From contig DQEK01000077.1 of assembly GCA_003533545.1 (NCBI GenBank), positions 1 to 8,344 of the forward strand: DNA of 8,344 bases, read 5' to 3'. Below the pieces are notes generated by a model. It saw only the letters and a program-made list of their open reading frames with translations. It was not told the origin of the DNA and searched no databases. Positions 5,294 through 8,344 of this stretch are shown here, one piece after another; position 1 is the first letter of the stretch; every line of letters begins with the position of its first letter. A program made the translations under genes and the position numbers. The DNA comes from Acidobacteriota bacterium (GTDB taxonomy: Bacteria; Acidobacteriota; Vicinamibacteria; Vicinamibacterales; UBA8438).

Positions 5294-6415
5294 ATGAAAT
5301 ATTTCAGCTTCACTTGCTTCTTGGCGGCGATGGTCTCGGTGTTGTCAACCGGGTGTACTGGTCCAGTTCCGGAGGTCTCCGTGCTGCGCGCGCCAGAGGG
5401 CGCGAAACTGCCTCAGGCGGTGCTCGATAAGGCTGGCACCCTGCATCTTATTTACTACACCGGGTCGATGAGCAGTGGCGACCTGTGGCACGTGACGAAA
5501 ATGCCTGGGGCCAAGGACTGGTCCTCCGCCGAACGGGTCAATAGCGAGCCGTATTCGGTGCATGGTCTCGGTCCCATCGATGGTGGTCAGGTGGCGGTTG
5601 GTCCCGATGGGCGCTTGCACGTCACTTGGTTTCACAAGGACCCGAACCGTTTCTACTATGCGCGTTCCAATCACGCCGGTGGATTCCACGACCAGCAAAC
5701 CCTGTCTATCAAGGACGAGGGCGGAATTGAGTCGTCCCCGACCGTCACGGTCGACGACAACAGTAATGTCTATGTCTTCTGGCATGCCGACGCCGTGGAG
5801 GAAGCGCAGCGGCGCGTTTATATGGCGGTCTCCAGAGAAAACGGGGTGATGTTTGACCTTCCCCGCGCAGTCAGCCCGGCCACCGCAGGCGCCTGCGGCT
5901 GCTGCGGTCTGAGAGCTGTAACCGATGCCGAGGGTGTGGTCTACGTCTCCTACCGGGGTGCGGGAGACAACATTCGTCGGGGGATGCGGCTGTTGACCAG
6001 CACTGACCAGGGGCGAAATTTTGCCGACCGGCTCGTTCAGCCATGGGAGGTTGGTGCGTGTCCCGTGGCGACCACAACGTTCGCCGCCGGTCCGGATACA
6101 ACGTTGGTGGCGTGGGAGACCGAAGGGCAAGTTTACGTCACCGACGTTGATCGGCTCGACGACCCGCTGTCACCACCGGGCGACGCGAAATTCCGTCGCA
6201 AGAACGCTACTGTGGCCACGAACAGTCGCGGAGAGGTCTTTCTGGGCTGGGGCGACGGGCCTGGTTGGCAATCTGGGGGAACGCTGCACTGGCAGCTATT
6301 TGATGCCGGCGGCCGGCCCCTGGGGGACGAGGGAGGTGTGTCAGAGCCGATCCCTGCCCGAAGCGTGCCGACCGCTGTTGCTCGTGAAGACGGGGCTTTC
6401 GTCGTGGTGTTCTGA
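5294..6415 (+). CDS. Sialidase-like beta-propeller lipoprotein with Cys cluster
   Basis: A 373-aa predicted lipoprotein. The signal peptide MKYFSFTCFLAAMVSVLSTGC satisfies the lipobox pattern with C21 as the acylated residue. The rest shows repeats of the type 'D..G.l/v-h/y-v.w/y' (TLHLIYYTG, RLHVTWFHK, NVYVFWHAD, VVYVSYRGAG, TTLVAWETEG, EVFLGWGDG), as in six-bladed BNR/sialidase propellers. One clear Asp-box, STDQGRNF, is at 236-243. An ACGCCG motif places C201, C203 and C204 together, and C256 sits in GACP 52 residues later, suggesting metal binding or disulfides. I recall this combination in uncharacterised proteins annotated as exo-sialidase-like. The arginine triad and nucleophile Tyr/Glu of true sialidases are not identifiable, so glycan cleavage should not be assumed. 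The start is the first ATG after an 18-bp palindrome, without a Shine-Dalgarno site. An ATG at 5330 would destroy the signal peptide. Confidence 0.85.
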   Translation: MKYFSFTCFLAAMVSVLSTGCTGPVPEVSVLRAPEGAKLPQAVLDKAGTLHLIYYTGSMSSGDLWHVTKMPGAKDWSSAERVNSEPYSVHGLGPIDGGQVAVGPDGRLHVTWFHKDPNRFYYARSNHAGGFHDQQTLSIKDEGGIESSPTVTVDDNSNVYVFWHADAVEEAQRRVYMAVSRENGVMFDLPRAVSPATAGACGCCGLRAVTDAEGVVYVSYRGAGDNIRRGMRLLTSTDQGRNFADRLVQPWEVGACPVATTTFAAGPDTTLVAWETEGQVYVTDVDRLDDPLSPPGDAKFRRKNATVATNSRGEVFLGWGDGPGWQSGGTLHWQLFDAGGRPLGDEGGVSEPIPARSVPTAVAREDGAFVVVF

Positions 6416-6465
6416 GTCGACATTAGTTTCGTGCCGATCCACCAAATCAATTAACCAGCCATCTG

Positions 6466-6489
6466 GGCGTCGCCGCCAGCCGGCGCGCC
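6466..6489 (+). terminator. Possible terminator hairpin after the propeller lipoprotein gene
   Basis: GGCG-T-CGCCG (6466-6475) and CGGCGCGCC (6481-6489) form nine GC pairs with one bulged T around the loop CCAGC. It begins 50 nt after the stop codon. The following bases (GTGCCGTCACATTT) lack an immediate T run, so it is at best a weak or Rho-assisted terminator. Confidence 0.35.
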
Positions 6490-6608
6490 GTGCCGTCACA
6501 TTTAGCCACAACGAAATTACGGCGGTCTCATGCTCGGATTATGCGTGGCTTTAGGACGCTCCCAGGATTGCCAAAGCGGTAGATTTACGTGAGGTTAGGT
6601 GGGCGCGT

Positions 6609-6626
6609 TTTAGAGACTTTAGAGAC
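6609..6626. repeat. Tandem 9-bp direct repeat TTTAGAGAC x2
   Basis: Two exact, directly adjacent copies of TTTAGAGAC (6609-6617 and 6618-6626) lie about 210 nt before the serine hydrolase start. They could be a regulator's direct-repeat site spaced about one helical turn apart, or a simple slippage duplication. Confidence 0.45.
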
Positions 6627-6703
6627 AAGGGAGAGCGGCCCCTCGGGAACGAAGAATTCGTCACTAGGTGGACGCGACCATGTTGAACCGGCGCGTGGCG
6701 TAC

Positions 6704-6721
6704 GACCGGTCAGCACCGGTC
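6704..6721. repeat. Inverted repeat GACCGGT-CAGC-ACCGGTC
   Basis: A perfect 7-bp inverted repeat with a 4-nt spacer, 117 nt upstream of the serine hydrolase start. It may be an operator or an RNA hairpin. No T tract follows, so it is not a terminator. Confidence 0.4.
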
Positions 6722-6824
6722 ACGTTTGAGGTCAGGACGGACGATTTGCCGAGCACCGGGGTTACCTGACTGGATCTGTCGAACGGACCGGCGTAGGCTT
6801 AAAGGTCCCATTTGCGTCTTTTTT

Positions 6825-6832
6825 TAGGAGGT
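6825..6832 (+). promoter_or_regulatory. Shine-Dalgarno site fixing a GTG start
   Basis: The strong core TAGGAGGT lies 6 nt before GTG (6839-6841). It decides the start in favour of GTG. The in-frame TTG at 6812 lies upstream of the ribosome binding site and would translate through it. Confidence 0.85.
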
Positions 6833-6838
6833 GTTCCT

Positions 6839-8164
6839 GTGAAATCCATTCGGACCCGATGGCGCGCACCGTTCTTCGTCGTGGCGTCGCTCCTAGCCGT
6901 GGTCGTCGGCGTATTCACGTTGCAGGGTCCGGCGACGGCGGCTGAGGCCGAGCTGGCACGCGACCTTGCAACCTCGAAGCCCGAGGACGTCGGGGTTTCG
7001 TCCGAGCGTCTTCAGCGGCTCGATGCCGGCATGCAGGCGATGGTTGACGATGGCAAGTTGGCCGGCGTTGTGACGATGCTAGCGCGTCACGGCAAGGTAG
7101 TACACACCAACGCGGTCGGCAAGCTCGATGTGAGTAAAGACGATGCCGTCGAACTCGACTCGATCTTCCGGATCTATTCGATGACCAAGCCCATCGTCGG
7201 GGCGGCATTGATGATGCTTCACGAGGAAGGCAAGTGGCAGCTCAACGATCCGGTATCGAAATACATCCCCGCGTTTGCTGACCTCAAGGTCTACACGGGA
7301 CAGGATGCTGATGGGAAGATGCAGGTCGAAAATATAGCGCGGGGTAAGCGCATCACCATGCGTGACCTGATGAAACACACCGCCGGGTTGGGCTACGTGC
7401 TAAACCCCCGTCATCCTGTCAACCGCGCATTTATCGAAAACGGGGTACTCGACTCCAGTGCGTCTCTGCAGACGATGATCGATAAGCTCGTGCAGGTGCC
7501 GCTGCTGGCGCAACCGCAGACAATGTGGGCATACAGTTCGTCGGTCGATGTGCAGGGCTACTTGGTCGAGCAGATTGCCGGGCAGCCACTGGGGGAATTT
7601 CTACAGGAACGGATCTTCTCGCCGCTCGGCATGCTGGATACGGCGTTCTACGTGCCACCAGATAAGGGGCACCGTGTGTCCGCTTATCATTCACCTAATC
7701 GTGAGGGAGGACTGACGGCGTCCTATACGGGCCGGGGAGCGTTGCAGACTTCGCCACCGGCTGGGCCGTCGGGTGGTGGCGGACTGTACGGCACCGCGCC
7801 CGATTACCTCCGCTTCGCACAGATGCTGTTGAATGACGGAGAGCTGAATGGCGAGCGACTACTATCGCCTCGTACGGTCGAACTGATGCGAACCAATCAC
7901 CTCACCGCGGTCGAGCAGGAGACCTATCGCCGTCCGGGTCAAGGCTGGGGACTCGATTTTTCAGTCGTGACCGATGGTGCGGCGTCTGGTGAGTCTTGGT
8001 CCACTGGGTCCTACTACTGGATCGGCATTGCCGGAACGTGGTTTTGGGTCGACCCGGAGCAGGACCTCACGTTTGTCGGGATGATTCAGCACAACGGTGG
8101 TGCCATCAACGAGGTGCAGCAGCTGTCTCGTAGTCTCGTGTATCAGGCGGTTGTTGGAAAGTAG
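6839..8164 (+). CDS. Secreted serine hydrolase, beta-lactamase class C / family VIII esterase type
   Basis: A 441-aa predicted periplasmic or secreted serine hydrolase of the penicillin-binding-protein-like fold, which includes class C beta-lactamases, D-Ala-D-Ala peptidases and family VIII carboxylesterases such as EstB. From the GTG start the protein has a basic n-region (MKSIRTRWR), a hydrophobic core and a probable cleavage site around ATA|A-E at 32-36. The nucleophile motif SMTK (S114-K117) follows IFRIY. The second motif is YSS at 232-234, replacing the YxN of beta-lactamases and common in family VIII esterases. The third site is probably WIG at 394-396 in YYWIGIAGTWFWVDP, in the place of KTG. 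MKHTAGLGYV and GGGLYGTAPDYLRF are further family blocks. These residues favour an esterase or peptidase over a true beta-lactamase. It is a single gene with its own ribosome binding site and terminator. Confidence 0.93.
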   Translation: MKSIRTRWRAPFFVVASLLAVVVGVFTLQGPATAAEAELARDLATSKPEDVGVSSERLQRLDAGMQAMVDDGKLAGVVTMLARHGKVVHTNAVGKLDVSKDDAVELDSIFRIYSMTKPIVGAALMMLHEEGKWQLNDPVSKYIPAFADLKVYTGQDADGKMQVENIARGKRITMRDLMKHTAGLGYVLNPRHPVNRAFIENGVLDSSASLQTMIDKLVQVPLLAQPQTMWAYSSSVDVQGYLVEQIAGQPLGEFLQERIFSPLGMLDTAFYVPPDKGHRVSAYHSPNREGGLTASYTGRGALQTSPPAGPSGGGGLYGTAPDYLRFAQMLLNDGELNGERLLSPRTVELMRTNHLTAVEQETYRRPGQGWGLDFSVVTDGAASGESWSTGSYYWIGIAGTWFWVDPEQDLTFVGMIQHNGGAINEVQQLSRSLVYQAVVGK

Positions 8165-8182
8165 CTGCTGAGGCGTCCTGGG

Positions 8183-8214
8183 CCGGGTCCCTGATAGGGG
8201 GCCCGGTTTCCTTC
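8183..8214 (+). terminator. Intrinsic terminator of the serine hydrolase gene
   Basis: CCGGGTCCC (8183-8191) pairs with GGGGCCCGG (8198-8206) to give nine pairs, one of them T.G, around the 6-nt loop TGATAG. It is followed by the pyrimidine run TTTCCTTCC. It begins 18 nt after the stop codon. The T run is short but the stem is strong and the placement is right. Confidence 0.7.
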
Positions 8215-8344
8215 CGTTGATGTGCTCTGGGTCCAGCCTTTGTTCCAGGGACTGGGTTGCCCACCCACCCAGATCGGGCTTGGTCACGCCATCGCGTCGT
8301 TGGTCTGTCTGGATACGTGCGCAGTAGTAGTCACCCCGCCGTGG
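8215..8344. other. Right edge, nothing assignable
   Basis: This tail after the terminator has no start codon with a ribosome binding site and no recognisable protein segment. A minus-strand frame is open from the window edge through this stretch but continues into the terminator and the antisense of the serine hydrolase gene, so I do not call it. Confidence 0.5.

Larger units (their letters stand above)
6416..6838. other. 423-bp intergenic region with small repeats and hairpins
   Basis: No family-like gene is seen. It contains a 9-bp-stem hairpin with one bulge (6466-6489), a perfect tandem duplication of TTTAGAGAC (6609-6626), a possible 29-codon frame (6680-6769) that includes the inverted repeat GACCGGT-CAGC-ACCGGTC (6704-6721), and a 7-T tract (6819-6825) just before the next gene's ribosome binding site. 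The promoter of the serine hydrolase gene must lie here, but I cannot pick a convincing -35/-10 pair. Confidence 0.6.

Noticed and set aside
5345..6130. Minus-strand open frame (261 codons) antisense to the propeller lipoprotein gene.
   Set aside because: No domain or signal, and the plus-strand frame has a signal peptide, an Asp-box and propeller repeats, so this is a shadow.
6812..6838. Start of the serine hydrolase at TTG 6812.
   Set aside because: The strong Shine-Dalgarno TAGGAGGT lies inside that extension and points to the GTG at 6839.
7961..8287. Minus-strand open frame crossing the 3' end of the serine hydrolase and its terminator.
   Set aside because: It runs through a clear terminator hairpin and the antisense of a confident gene, and has no recognisable domain or ribosome binding site.

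Overview
The window reads as ordinary chromosomal DNA from a GC-rich, Gram-negative-type bacterium. My best guess is an Acidobacteriota lineage close to Vicinamibacteria. The guess rests on two family resemblances recalled from memory: a secreted protein with the 'PRTADGHPDLQG' N-terminal signature, and a small charged 'GRPTQQKR' protein. Clear Shine-Dalgarno sites, Sec signal peptides and lipobox cysteines fit a didermic bacterium. I see no tRNA, rRNA, CRISPR array, transposase, phage gene or integration scar.

Layout. The left edge carries the start of a thioredoxin gene (minus strand, cut inside its WCGPC motif). It diverges from a complete M1-family zinc aminopeptidase of the leukotriene A4 hydrolase type, with a lipoprotein signal (274-2175, +). 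That gene converges on a small TTG-started gene for a highly charged protein of unknown function (2502-2765, -), which has a potentially structured leader. Next, all on the plus strand, come a DedA/VTT-type membrane protein (about 3244-3837), a secreted two-cysteine protein of unknown function (4086-5123), a beta-propeller lipoprotein with an Asp-box and a Cys-x-Cys-Cys cluster (5294-6415), and a secreted serine hydrolase of the class C beta-lactamase / family VIII esterase type (6839-8164) followed by a probable intrinsic terminator. The last 130 bases hold nothing I can assign.

How the genes fit together. Every plus-strand gene is separated from the next by 170 to about 480 bases, so this looks like a row of single-gene transcription units rather than an operon. 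The common thread is export: four of the seven proteins have signal peptides (two lipoproteins, two secreted) and a fifth is an integral membrane protein. This suggests envelope-located peptide and ester hydrolysis, but no shared pathway can be shown from sequence alone.

I do not find a convincing new multi-gene system. The most interesting items are the structured leader of the small charged protein, a perfect 18-bp palindrome just upstream of the propeller lipoprotein that resembles a neisserial uptake-sequence inverted pair, the cysteine cluster in that lipoprotein, and the uncharacterised secreted two-cysteine protein.
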